From positions 20,829 to 84,828 of the forward strand of contig JAIUML010000020.1 in the NCBI GenBank assembly GCA_022565595.1: 64,000 nucleotides of DNA, given 5' to 3'. The notes beneath the pieces are model-generated. The model searched no databases. It worked only from the letters and a program-made list of their open reading frames with translations, and was not told where the DNA came from. The DNA is from Saccharospirillum sp. (GTDB taxonomy: Bacteria > Pseudomonadota > Gammaproteobacteria > Pseudomonadales > Natronospirillaceae). Position 1 is the stretch's first letter; each line of letters opens with the position of its first letter. Shown piece after piece: positions 26,812 to 35,426 of this stretch. Both the position numbers and the translations under genes were made by a program.

Positions 26812-29352
26812 TCAGTTCACTACTCGGTGGCTGGTCTGAACAGAGAAGTCGCTGGCTGGTAGGGGTTCGGCGAGGTAAAAGCCCTGGAAGAAGTCGACGC
26901 CCATGATCTTCAGGGTGGTGTAGAGCGCTTCGTTGTGAACGTGCTCGGCTACGGTGCGAATGTGCAAGTCCTGGCAGAGTTGCACCACTCTTTTGACCAG
27001 GATGCGGTTGATGTCGCTGTCGTTGAGGTGGCGAATCAGGCTGCCGTCGAGCTTGATCCAGTCCGGTCGCAAGCGTAGCACTCGCTCCAGGTTGGAGTAG
27101 GCGCTGCCGAAGTCGTCGATGGCCAGTTTGCAGCCGAGGCGACGCAGCTCGTGCAGAGTGTAGGTGAAGCGGTCGAAGTCGCGCAGGCCGTCGGACTCCA
27201 CGATTTCCAGGGTGACCCGGTTGGCGTCCAGGCCTTCACGGAACCAGTGTTTCAGGCGGTCGATCAACTGGGGGTTGCCCAGATCTCTGGCGGTGAAGTT
27301 CAGGGTGAAACCAACGTCCTGATCCTTGAGCAGGCGGCAGGTCTCGTCAATCATCATCATCGACAGGCGCGGGTAAAGCTGGGTCGGTTTGACCAGGTCG
27401 AGAAAAGCGCCGGGTGAATGAATCTCCCCGTCCAGCCGCAGTCGCATCAGGGCTTCAACGTGGTGTACCTGGCCATGGCGATCGAACAGGGGTTGTACAT
27501 AGGGGACAACATCGTGGTTGGCCAGCGCTTTGCGAATACGGCTGAGCCACAACAAGCCGTCTTTTTTCTGGTGTTCTGTGCTGGGCAGTTCCACGGCTCG
27601 CGCTATGGGCAGCTGATGCAGATGCGCATGCCGCCGCGCTTCCGAAGCCTTGATCAGTAAATCCTCACCGCTGTTGGTCATGTCCGGTGGCAGCTCATCG
27701 AGGTGAGCGGTGCCGGCGGTCAGCAGGATGGGCAGAACATTCTGAACCAGTCGATCGCTGAACAGGTCGCTTTGGCTTTGCAGGCGTTCTGTCAGTTGTG
27801 CCATGCCCCTGAAAAACGCCTGATGACTGCAGGCATCCGGCGCGGAGATCAGAAACTCGTTGGGTGAGCCTCTATAGAGCAAGACGGTAGTAGGCAGTAG
27901 TTCAGGAAGCGCATCCTGGATGGCCCGGCTCAGGCTGCGCAGCAACTGATCACCAACAGTATAGCCATAGAGGTTGTTGATCTGACGCAGGTTGTTGATT
28001 TTCAGGCTGCACACCTGAACGATGGGCCAGGGGTCGTTGTCTTCCAGGCTTTGCAGCAGGGCAACCCGGTTGGGCAGGCCTGTTACGGCATCGGTTTCAT
28101 AGCGGCGCAACAGCTCGTGGGTTTTGCGGTCGACCTCGGCGGCGAGATCCTGGTTGATCATATCCAGTTCCTTGGCCGAGGCCTGGATCAGCCGGAACAG
28201 GGGAGCCAGCGAAGGACGCTGGTAGATCGGCAAGGTTTTAGGTTGCATCGACTCTTCCGCCAGACCGACCACCGTCATGCTGTGTTGCAGCATACGCGTT
28301 ACGCCGCGTTCATGAGAAATCTCGCCAAAGCAGTAGATGCCTGTCAGCGGAGAAACCTGAGTAAGCGGAAGCAGATCGTTTTCCGGTTGCTGGGGTGAGA
28401 AATGCAAACGGCTGATGCAATTGAACGCCAGCATCAGTTCGGGAGGCGATTCATTGAAGCGCAACGCCCCATCGCAGACCTGTTCAAAAGTCATGGAAGG
28501 GTGACTGTAGGCAAAGCGCAGCCGATCACCGGTTTGCAGGCGCTGAGACATGCGAAAGCCACCCTGGGGCAGCGCCATCATGGGCGTGATCAGTTCTTCT
28601 TTTTCACCGCTGATGCGGATCAGCGGAAAAGAGGCATAATCGGTCCCGCCCAGTGCCTTGCCCCGGTTCAAATAGAGGTCGTACAAGGATTGAGCCGGCT
28701 GGTGGTCCAGTTCGAACAGCTGTTCGCCTTCGCTGCCGGTCACCGTCCAGGTCGGGCCGATCTGATGCCACTCGATGTAGGACTGACTCAACGCCTTGAA
28801 CTCGCTCCCGGTAAAGGTCACCGCCAGGGCATGGTTGTACAGGAAGCGACCGTCCGCATAGAGCCAACCCTGGTCTGCGTCTCTGACCCGCCCGCCGGCA
28901 ACGGTCACGCTGGGGTGTGTCTGGTCCAGCCAGTGAAAAAGCCGGTTATAATCGGTGCTGTCGGCACTGAGCAGGGTCAGCGCCAGTTGTGTATTCTCTT
29001 TGATGATGGGCGCATAGAGCCGCTCTCCAAGCTCGGCCGAGGGCTCCCGCCAGGGCAACAGGTTCATTTGGACCTGACTGTGCTCAAGCTGGACGCATTG
29101 CACCAGAACGCTATCCTGCTCAACCTTGCCACGGTGAATAAAGGCGCCACAATAGCTGCCAACCACAGTTGCCTGAGGCCAGAGGGCTTCAAACCAGGGC
29201 AGGATTTCAGAGAGGGCATCGGGGTGGAGGTTGGCAAAAACGAGAATCAGCAGTGAAGGGTTGTCTTCGAGTGTTTGATGGAGTCGCTTTAGTTGCTGCA
29301 AGCCGCACTCAGCGTCGGGGTCTAATGTGAACGCATGGAGACGGGCAGCCAT
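26812..29352 (-). CDS. FIST sensor - degenerate GGDEF - EAL protein
   Basis: An 846-residue cytoplasmic protein. Residues ~1-380 form FIST-N and FIST-C domains (LLILVFANLHPDALSEILPWFEAL, TVVGSYCGAFI, PSVTVAGGRVRDADQGWLY, GIYCFGEISHERG), predicted small-molecule sensors. The GGDEF domain (DAVTGLPNRVALL ~430) has RGSPNEF (~494) in place of GGDEF, so it is probably not a cyclase. The EAL domain keeps EALMRL (~632), FTLNFTARDLGNPQ, IVESDG and DDFGSAYSNLERV (~746), so phosphodiesterase activity is plausible. Its start is only ~36 bp from the divergent GIY-YIG gene. Confidence 0.88.
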   Translation of the reverse strand: MAARLHAFTLDPDAECGLQQLKRLHQTLEDNPSLLILVFANLHPDALSEILPWFEALWPQATVVGSYCGAFIHRGKVEQDSVLVQCVQLEHSQVQMNLLPWREPSAELGERLYAPIIKENTQLALTLLSADSTDYNRLFHWLDQTHPSVTVAGGRVRDADQGWLYADGRFLYNHALAVTFTGSEFKALSQSYIEWHQIGPTWTVTGSEGEQLFELDHQPAQSLYDLYLNRGKALGGTDYASFPLIRISGEKEELITPMMALPQGGFRMSQRLQTGDRLRFAYSHPSMTFEQVCDGALRFNESPPELMLAFNCISRLHFSPQQPENDLLPLTQVSPLTGIYCFGEISHERGVTRMLQHSMTVVGLAEESMQPKTLPIYQRPSLAPLFRLIQASAKELDMINQDLAAEVDRKTHELLRRYETDAVTGLPNRVALLQSLEDNDPWPIVQVCSLKINNLRQINNLYGYTVGDQLLRSLSRAIQDALPELLPTTVLLYRGSPNEFLISAPDACSHQAFFRGMAQLTERLQSQSDLFSDRLVQNVLPILLTAGTAHLDELPPDMTNSGEDLLIKASEARRHAHLHQLPIARAVELPSTEHQKKDGLLWLSRIRKALANHDVVPYVQPLFDRHGQVHHVEALMRLRLDGEIHSPGAFLDLVKPTQLYPRLSMMMIDETCRLLKDQDVGFTLNFTARDLGNPQLIDRLKHWFREGLDANRVTLEIVESDGLRDFDRFTYTLHELRRLGCKLAIDDFGSAYSNLERVLRLRPDWIKLDGSLIRHLNDSDINRILVKRVVQLCQDLHIRTVAEHVHNEALYTTLKIMGVDFFQGFYLAEPLPASDFSVQTSHRVVN

Positions 29353-29388
29353 ATATAGGTCGGCAGAGTGAATGTGTTTCGTAAGTCT

Positions 29389-29712
29389 ATGTTAAAGAAA
29401 CCTAAAGTGAAACCTCATGTAAGCCAAATCTCACAAAAAATCGGCGGGAAAGCTTACAAACACTGGTCGGTATACATATTGCGATGTGCCGATGGCAGCC
29501 TTTACACAGGGGTCACGACAGACCTCGAAAGACGCATGCGTCAACATAATGGCGAAATTCTGGGCGGTGCACGCTACACCCGAGGCCGCCGACCCGTCAC
29601 CCTGGTCTACCAGGAAACCCACCCGGATCAAGTCTCCGCCTGCCAGCGGGAGGCCCTCATCAAGAAGCTGACGCGTGTGGCCAAAGAGCGGTTGATCCTG
29701 GTCTCGGCTTAA
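29389..29712 (+). CDS. GIY-YIG nuclease-fold protein (UPF0213-like)
   Basis: A 107-residue protein with the GIY-YIG fold: WSVYILRCADGSLYTGVTTDLERRMRQHN (the YIL...YTG pair is the motif), GGARYTRGRRPVTLVYQE and ALIKKLTRVAKERLI. The YhbQ/UPF0213 family usually starts just before WSVYIL; here ~26 basic residues precede it, and ATG 29389, GTG 29407 or GTG 29368 could be the start. Role unknown; related proteins have been linked to DNA repair or nuclease activity. Confidence 0.8.
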   Translation: MLKKPKVKPHVSQISQKIGGKAYKHWSVYILRCADGSLYTGVTTDLERRMRQHNGEILGGARYTRGRRPVTLVYQETHPDQVSACQREALIKKLTRVAKERLILVSA

Positions 29713-29743
29713 TTTACCCGGTACACATAATCCGCAATGGCTA

Positions 29744-29839
29744 CCCGGTATGCCTCTGAGAGGGACGCTGTAAATACCTCCATGTACGCTCGGCGGTTCC
29801 CATCCGTGGGAACCGACGCCCTCTCAGAGGCACACCGGG
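29744..29839. repeat. Nested inverted repeat, copy D (short form)
   Basis: 21-bp arms at 29744-29764 and 29819-29839 with one mismatch. The interior has GGGACGCTGTAAATAC, CTCCATGTACGCTCGGCG, an inner hairpin CGGTTCCCA/TGGGAACCG (29794-29815) and GACGCCC. Flanks CCGCAATGG on the left and CATCCATCGCTCG on the right resemble those of copy A. It is in the same orientation as A. Confidence 0.85.
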
Positions 29840-29950
29840 CATCCATCGCTCGACTTTACGACAAGTCATGATTTCTCAAAACAGCCAATTGCATATGGCA
29901 ACAGTGGAGTTGTTTCTACTGAATGTGGCCGATATTGCAAGCGCCCGATG

Positions 29951-30096
29951 CCGGGTAGGCCTGTTTGAGGGCGTCGATCCCCAGGGCCGCTTTTTGCTCC
30001 TGCAAAAGCGGCACTTCCGCCATCCATGGCGGTCGGATAAGGATCGCCGAGCTTACATGGATGTACTTGCAGCGTCCCTCAAACAGGCCTACCCGG
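29951..30096. repeat. Nested inverted repeat, copy E (opposite orientation)
   Basis: Perfect 21-bp arms at 29951-29971 and 30076-30096. Read on the minus strand it has GGGACGCTGCAAGTAC, ATCCATGTAAGCTCGGCG and GATCGACGCCC. The centre carries two hairpins: GCCGCTTTTTGC/GCAAAAGCGGC and CCGCCATCCATGGCGG. It lies 111 bp from copy D in inverted orientation. Confidence 0.85.
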
Positions 30097-30206
30097 TAGC
30101 GGGTGCGAACCACTGCTGCAAAACCAAACCTTGCCGAACAAAAACAACAGCGCCTTTGCAGCCAACCCCAATTAAGCCAAACTGAGCAGACTAAAAAAAC
30201 GAGCCG

Positions 30207-32063
30207 GTGGCTGTGGAACATAATCTCAAGCATTTTTATATTCCTGAGGAGCAGAGCATTTATCTGCTGTCGCATCAGGATGCGGCGAAGCTGAAGGCCT
30301 GGATCAAGCTGTGTATGCGGCAGCTTGAGCGGTTGGGGTATCAGGAAATTGAATTGATCGGTAAGGGTGCCTTCGGCTTTGTCTTTGCCGGGCGTACGCC
30401 TGCCGGTAACGAGTTGGTGTTCAAGTTCTCTCGTATCAACCTGCCGCAGCATGTGCAGGATAAACTGGAAGAAGAAGCCTACCTGCAGTCTTTGCTGGAT
30501 CACCCGCAAATCCCCAGGGTGATCGACTTTGTTCGGGTGGGGAAACAGGCCATTCTGGTGATGACCCGGGCGCCTGGACTGGATCTTGACGAATATGGTT
30601 TACGCCAGGGTAAATTACCGCCCGCCCTGGTGCTTAAATTGGCGGCGCAGTTGGCCGACCTGCTTCAGTATTTACGCAATCAGAGCAATGGCGGCGGCCA
30701 GGCTCGGCCTGTTGTGCATGGCGATATAAAGCCCAGTAACCTGGTATTTGATCCGGCCAGCGAAACCCTGCAATTGATCGACTGGGGTTCCTCAGTTTTT
30801 GCCCAGTTGGACAGCCAGAATCAGTTTTTGTCGACCAATGTCATGGATCTGATGTCCTCCGACCTGCAGTCAACCAACGCCAAACTTGGCGATATCTACT
30901 TTATTGGCGACGAGCAACTCAATGGCGGCCTGTCGTCGCCGCGCTTCGATGAGCAGGGCAGTGCTGCCACCCTCTATGCTCTGGCGTCTGGCCAGGGCTG
31001 TCGTTATGGCCGCAAGGTGATAACGCCACAATCCCTGGGCTTGCCGGTCGAGTTTGCTCGCATGCTGGCCGCCTGGATGGACGACGACCCTCAGTTACGA
31101 CGTCAGGCCGGTGACTACTTTTTGCAGCACATGCCCCGTATGCGCCGCATTGTGGCGCCTCATGTTGATGAGACCGAGTTGCCCTTGATACCGGTTTGGG
31201 TCAGCAAGCGCCAGCGGGACATTGATACCGCAGTGTACAGCTCACGCAAGTCCTTCCTGCGTCAGCAGCACCCGGATGAGACGCTGATGGACATCGAAGA
31301 TGAGCAGCTCGACAAGTATTACAAGAACTACCTTCAGGGCATGGGCGAGACCGAAAAAGCCTTTGTCTCGGCCGTTAGCCGACTCGGACGCTACCCCATA
31401 GTGGGTGGCCTGGCGGTGAAGTGGGTCAGCGGCGCGGTGCGCATTGAGTCGGCCTTCAGTCTACACGACCCGGATCTGCGTCGGTCCTTTATACAGTCGG
31501 TCAACAACGTGGTAAACCTGGCGCGTGGCATCTATCGCAAGGGCACCTTCAAAGCTGTCATGTATAACGCGCGCGATACCCTACACCTGGATCGGCGTAC
31601 CCCGGAGGATGCTTTTGTCCCCCCCAAACTGATGCGGATTCCCTACCTGGTGACGCCAGCGCCTCAGGGTGAGCAAGAAGAGCGCATGCACTCCTATTTT
31701 GAAGACGGTCGTGACCCGGATGAGCATCTGGTTTTGCCGGAGAGCATGATGCGCGCCATAGAAGCCCTGGATGAGATTCACCATACCGGCTGCATCATTT
31801 TCGAGGTATTGCCGCGCAACCTGAAGATCCACAATTACTATCGGTTACTCGATGCCAGTCAGGAAGAAGCGTTTCGCGCCCTGCTCGAGCGTATTCTGGA
31901 GTCAGTGAAAGACATCACTGGTCTGGGCATCTGCGGCTTCATGAAGTTGCCCTACAAGGACCCGCGCGCTTTCGATCACATCGACCACCTGCCTGAGAAA
32001 TACGCACCGGTTCGCCCAGCGACAGTGAACCCGAAGAGTTTGGCTGATCACCCCCTGCAATAG
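30207..32063 (+). CDS. Serine/threonine-kinase-like protein with unknown C-terminal domain
   Basis: A 618-residue protein. Residues ~45-310 form a protein-kinase fold: Gly-rich loop GKGAFGFVF (52-60), Lys73 in VFKFS, catalytic loop H171-G-D173-IKPSN, and metal-binding D192 in IDWGSS (DWG instead of DFG). The activation segment is atypical. Residues ~330-618 form a second conserved-looking alpha/beta region (GGLAVKWVSGAVRIESAF, IPYLVTPAPQGEQEERMHSYF, GLGICGFMKLPYKDPRAFDHID) I do not recognise. No membrane helices. Start GTG 30207 (or GTG 30213). Located 87 bp before serA on the same strand. Substrate unknown. Confidence 0.8.
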   Translation: MAVEHNLKHFYIPEEQSIYLLSHQDAAKLKAWIKLCMRQLERLGYQEIELIGKGAFGFVFAGRTPAGNELVFKFSRINLPQHVQDKLEEEAYLQSLLDHPQIPRVIDFVRVGKQAILVMTRAPGLDLDEYGLRQGKLPPALVLKLAAQLADLLQYLRNQSNGGGQARPVVHGDIKPSNLVFDPASETLQLIDWGSSVFAQLDSQNQFLSTNVMDLMSSDLQSTNAKLGDIYFIGDEQLNGGLSSPRFDEQGSAATLYALASGQGCRYGRKVITPQSLGLPVEFARMLAAWMDDDPQLRRQAGDYFLQHMPRMRRIVAPHVDETELPLIPVWVSKRQRDIDTAVYSSRKSFLRQQHPDETLMDIEDEQLDKYYKNYLQGMGETEKAFVSAVSRLGRYPIVGGLAVKWVSGAVRIESAFSLHDPDLRRSFIQSVNNVVNLARGIYRKGTFKAVMYNARDTLHLDRRTPEDAFVPPKLMRIPYLVTPAPQGEQEERMHSYFEDGRDPDEHLVLPESMMRAIEALDEIHHTGCIIFEVLPRNLKIHNYYRLLDASQEEAFRALLERILESVKDITGLGICGFMKLPYKDPRAFDHIDHLPEKYAPVRPATVNPKSLADHPLQ

Positions 32064-32150
32064 TCCATTGCAAAAAAGGCCCGCCGTTTGCGGATGCAGC
32101 TGTGGTATCATGCCGCCGCCATTCATTTTACCTGCACCAAGAGCCTGAGC

Positions 32151-33380
32151 ATGACGAAGAAGTCACTGGATAAAAGCAAAATCCGCATTTTGTTACTCGA
32201 AGGTGTGCATCAGAGTGCACTGGATACCTTTCAACGGGCGGGCTACACCAATATCGAACTCCACAAGGGGTCGCTGCCTGAAGAAGTGCTGATCGAGAAG
32301 GCGCGCGACGCCCATTTCATCGGCATCAGGTCGCGAACCCAATTGACCGAGAAAGTCTTTGCGGCGGCGGAAAAACTGGTTGCCGTGGGTTGTTTCTGCA
32401 TCGGCACCAACCAGGTGGATCTGACCGCTGCCCTCGAGAGAGGCGTCGCTGTTTTCAATGCGCCCTTCTCCAATACCCGATCGGTTGCTGAACTGGTGCT
32501 GGCCGAGGCCATTCTGCTGCTGCGTGGCATTCCCGAGAAAAACGCTGTTTGTCATCGGGGTGGCTGGCAAAAAACGGCCGTGAACAGTTTCGAGATTCGC
32601 GGTAAAAAACTGGGCATCGTCGGCTATGGCAACATCGGCACTCAATTGGGTGTGCTGGCCGAAGGTCTGGGTATGGAAGTGCTGTTTTACGATATCGTTA
32701 CCAAGCTGCCTTTGGGCAATGCCCGCCAGGTTGGATCGATGAACGAATTGCTCGAGCATGCCGACATTGTCACGCTGCATGTCCCCGAAACGCGCGCGAC
32801 CAAATGGATGATGGGGGCGGAGCAGTTTGCCCGCATGAAGCCAACATCCATCTTCATCAATGCGTCGCGTGGTACTGTGGTCGATATCGATGCACTGGCA
32901 GTGGCACTGCGCGAAAACCGCTTGCTGGGTGCGGCGATAGACGTATTCCCGGTAGAGCCGCGCAGTAACGATGATGAATTCCAGTCACCGTTGCGTGACC
33001 TCGATAACGTCATTCTGACGCCTCATGTGGGCGGCTCCACCCAGGAAGCTCAATACAACATCGGCATCGAAGTGGCCGACAAGCTGGCGACCTACTCCGA
33101 CAATGGCACCACCCTGTCGGCCGTCAACTTCCCGGAAGTCGCACTCCCGGCTCACCCCAGTGCGCACCGTCTGTTGCACATCCACCATAACATTCCAGGT
33201 GTCATGTCCGACATCAACCGTATCTTTTCGGAAAACAACATCAACATCATGGGTCAGTACCTGCAGACCAATGACAAGGTGGGTTATGTGGTGATCGATG
33301 TCGCCGCCGAGAGCTCATTGACCGCACTGGAGAAAGTGCGCGAAGTGAAAGGCACCATCAGAGCGCGGGTGTTGTTTTAA
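32151..33380 (+). CDS. serA: D-3-phosphoglycerate dehydrogenase
   Basis: A 409-residue enzyme of serine biosynthesis (3-phosphoglycerate to 3-phosphohydroxypyruvate, NAD+). N-terminal substrate domain with FIGIRSRTQLTEKVF; NAD-binding GIVGYGNIGTQLGVLAEGLGM; PHGDH active-site region INASRGTVVDIDAL and LTPHVGGSTQEAQ with the catalytic His; C-terminal ACT domain (IHHNIPGVMSDINRIFSENNINIMGQYLQT), which senses L-serine for feedback inhibition in E. coli SerA. The length matches E. coli SerA (410). Start ATG 32151 gives MTKKSLDKSKIRILLLEG, as in homologues. Confidence 0.96.
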   Translation: MTKKSLDKSKIRILLLEGVHQSALDTFQRAGYTNIELHKGSLPEEVLIEKARDAHFIGIRSRTQLTEKVFAAAEKLVAVGCFCIGTNQVDLTAALERGVAVFNAPFSNTRSVAELVLAEAILLLRGIPEKNAVCHRGGWQKTAVNSFEIRGKKLGIVGYGNIGTQLGVLAEGLGMEVLFYDIVTKLPLGNARQVGSMNELLEHADIVTLHVPETRATKWMMGAEQFARMKPTSIFINASRGTVVDIDALAVALRENRLLGAAIDVFPVEPRSNDDEFQSPLRDLDNVILTPHVGGSTQEAQYNIGIEVADKLATYSDNGTTLSAVNFPEVALPAHPSAHRLLHIHHNIPGVMSDINRIFSENNINIMGQYLQTNDKVGYVVIDVAAESSLTALEKVREVKGTIRARVLF

Positions 33381-33381
33381 G

Positions 33382-33437
33382 CTGACAGCCGCAGGCCGGT
33401 AGGTTCCTCACCTTTGCACTATGGCCTGCGGCTGTCA
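33382..33437 (+). terminator. Long stem-loop downstream of serA
   Basis: A perfect 15-bp inverted repeat (33382-33396 with 33423-33437, TGACAGCCGCAGGCC and its complement) starts just after the serA stop and encloses a 26-base loop. No T-run follows, so it may stabilise the 3' end rather than terminate by itself. Confidence 0.5.
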
Positions 33438-33475
33438 TACTGACAGCGAACCTATTTCCTGGCAGCCCTCTCGAC

Positions 33476-33928
33476 ATGAAAGCACTGACCCGCTTCGCCA
33501 CCATCAGCCTGACGTCACTTGTCCTGGCGGCCTGTGTCGGCAGCGGTGTCAGTACCGAACTTACCAGTTGCACCTTCCCGGATACCGTCCGTACCCCAGC
33601 GCCAGCCTTTATTTGTGACCAGGCGCTTGAAGGTTACCCTGTCGCCAGGTTGACGCGTGTCCATGCCAGCAGCGACAGCAGCGCTGAACGCATGGAGCAA
33701 GGGCGTTTGGCTATACAGGCTGAGCTCAGCGAAGAATGGTTAAGCCTCTGGTATGGCGGTGCCATCACGCCAGAACTTGAACAGCTCATCGACGACTGGC
33801 TCGACGAAGTGTTGCGCGTAGTGCGAACTCGCAACAGCCCTACCGGAACCCTCTGGCTATTGGCCGGCATGGAATACACTGAAGAAGAAGCGCATCGCGC
33901 CTTCGAAGCCTTCGTCGCCGAGCGTTGA
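33476..33928 (+). CDS. Small lipoprotein (LPP20-like, uncertain)
   Basis: A 150-residue protein with a clear lipoprotein signal, ending SLVLAAC with Cys20 as the lipidated residue. The rest (TFPDTVRTPAPAFICDQALEGYP, ARLTRVHASSDSSAERMEQGRLAIQAELS, VRTRNSPTGTLWLLAGMEYTEEEAHRAF) resembles LPP20/LpoB-like small outer-membrane lipoproteins, but the match is only general. No membrane helices besides the signal. It follows serA on the same strand after a stem-loop. Confidence 0.65.
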   Translation: MKALTRFATISLTSLVLAACVGSGVSTELTSCTFPDTVRTPAPAFICDQALEGYPVARLTRVHASSDSSAERMEQGRLAIQAELSEEWLSLWYGGAITPELEQLIDDWLDEVLRVVRTRNSPTGTLWLLAGMEYTEEEAHRAFEAFVAER

Positions 33929-33974
33929 GCAACGAAGTCAGGCCGATCACATTGCGCCTCTATTGTCCTGATAC

Positions 33975-34042
33975 AAAATCCACCCCAGCCCGGAATCCAA
34001 CTCCAGTTGGTTAAAAAACTCCAGCCGGAGCAGGTGGATTTT
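33975..34042. promoter_or_regulatory. Inverted repeat in the malE upstream region
   Basis: AAAATCCACC at 33975-33984 and its exact complement GGTGGATTTT at 34033-34042 flank GC-rich sequence that includes two CTCCAG copies. It lies ~115 bp before the malE start, so it could be an operator or a terminator of the lipoprotein gene upstream. I cannot identify the regulator; a MalT-box array is not evident. Confidence 0.35.
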
Positions 34043-34155
34043 CATATCCGTCGCAAAAACCCGACTAGTCTCTGTACTGCCTCTCCGCTACTTTAAGCGT
34101 CACGCAAGGTTGGAATGAACCTGGGTACAACAACAAAGAGACAGGAAGAACCGCT

Positions 34156-35337
34156 ATGATGAAGAAAACACTGGTAACCGCTCTGGCCATCGCTGGCATG
34201 ACCTCTGCCGGTTCAGCGCTCGCCTGGGAAGACGGCGAACTGCTGGTCTGGATCAATGCCGACAAAGGCTACAATGGTTTACAAGCCGTAGGCGATCGCT
34301 TTGCCGCCGATACCGGCATCCCGGTTACGGTGCAAACGCCGGACGCCGTCACCGAAGCTTTCCAGCGCGAAGCCGCTATTGGCCAAGGGCCTGATATCTT
34401 TATCTGGGCACACGACCGCTTTGGTGACTGGGCCAAGTCAGGGCTGCTGGCCACAGTTGACCCCAGCCCCGCTGTTATGGCGGCATTGGATGAGAACTTC
34501 TGGGGTGCAGTGCAATACAACGGCGAAACCTATGGCTATCCCATTGCCATTGAAGGCCCGACCCAGATCTGCAATACCGATATCGTCGACCGTCCTTTTG
34601 AATCCTGGGAAGAAGTTCGCGCCTCAGCGCCAGACCTGCTGGATCAGGGCATTTACCCACTGCTCTATGCCTACGGCAATGGTTACTTCAACTACGGTGT
34701 GTTGACGGTCAAAGGTGGCTATGCCTTCCAGGAGATCAACGGCCAATATAACCCGAGAAGAACCGGTGTTAATGAGCCCGGAGCCATCGAAGCCATGGAA
34801 ATGGTGCGTGGCCTGATCGTCGATGGCATCATGCCCGAAGGTGTTGACTATGGCGTGTTTGACGCAGCGTTCAGAAACGGTGAGGCGGCCTGTGTCTTCA
34901 ATGGCCCATGGGCATGGGGCGATTATGAAGCCGCAGGTATCGACTTCGTATTGGGCCCATACCCGACTCTGGACGGTGAAACACCTCGTGGCTTCAGCGG
35001 CATTCTGTCTGCCGGCATCAACGCCTCTTCACCCAACAAGGATCTGGCCGTCGAGTTCCTGGAAAGCTATGTGCTGACCACCGAAGGCTTGCGCACCATT
35101 GACAACGATCGCACTCTGGGTGCCGTTACGCACAAAGCCTTTATGGCCGAACTGTCTGAAGGTAACGAGCGTTTGGCGACCGCCTTTGCCGTTTGGCAGC
35201 AAGCCGAGCCAATGCCGAACATTCCAGAAATCTCAGCTTTCTGGAGTAACATTGAGCCGGCTCTGGAAGCCATTATGCAGGGTCGTCAGTCTGCCGCTGG
35301 CGCTTTGAATGACGCCGCAGCACGCATCATTCGTTAA
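34156..35337 (+). CDS. malE: Maltose/maltodextrin-binding periplasmic protein
   Basis: A 393-residue solute-binding protein with a Sec signal (MMKKTLVTALAIAGMTSAGSALA). The mature start WEDGELLVWINADKGYNGLQAVGDRFAADTGIPVTVQ is the MalE signature, with DIFIWAHDRFGDWAKSGLL, GYPIAIEGPTQICN, AACVFNGPWAWGDY (sugar-stacking Trp region) and GFSGILSAGINASSPNKDLAVEFLE following. First gene of malEFG. AGGAAG sits at proper spacing before the ATG. It delivers maltose/maltodextrins to MalFG. Confidence 0.95.
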   Translation: MMKKTLVTALAIAGMTSAGSALAWEDGELLVWINADKGYNGLQAVGDRFAADTGIPVTVQTPDAVTEAFQREAAIGQGPDIFIWAHDRFGDWAKSGLLATVDPSPAVMAALDENFWGAVQYNGETYGYPIAIEGPTQICNTDIVDRPFESWEEVRASAPDLLDQGIYPLLYAYGNGYFNYGVLTVKGGYAFQEINGQYNPRRTGVNEPGAIEAMEMVRGLIVDGIMPEGVDYGVFDAAFRNGEAACVFNGPWAWGDYEAAGIDFVLGPYPTLDGETPRGFSGILSAGINASSPNKDLAVEFLESYVLTTEGLRTIDNDRTLGAVTHKAFMAELSEGNERLATAFAVWQQAEPMPNIPEISAFWSNIEPALEAIMQGRQSAAGALNDAAARIIR

Positions 35338-35363
35338 TCTTACAAGCGATTGTTGAGCGATAG

Positions 35364-35386
35364 ACGGGGAGCCACTGGCTCCCCGT
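35364..35386 (+). terminator. Intercistronic stem-loop between malE and malF
   Basis: An 11-bp perfect stem ACGGGGAGCCA/TGGCTCCCCGT with a one-base apex, followed by TTTG. Such hairpins after a binding-protein gene usually protect the upstream mRNA or partly terminate, giving more MalE than MalF/G. Confidence 0.75.
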
Positions 35387-35426
35387 TTTGTGAGTGAGCA
35401 GTACACCAAACGTTAGAGGCAATTCC

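Larger units (their letters stand above)
29713..30206. other. Gene-free stretch holding repeat copies D and E
   Basis: A 494-bp region between the GIY-YIG and kinase-like genes. Most of it is the two repeat elements listed separately. The ~100-bp spacer between them and the ~110 bp before the kinase gene show no convincing gene; the kinase promoter should lie in the latter. Confidence 0.6.
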
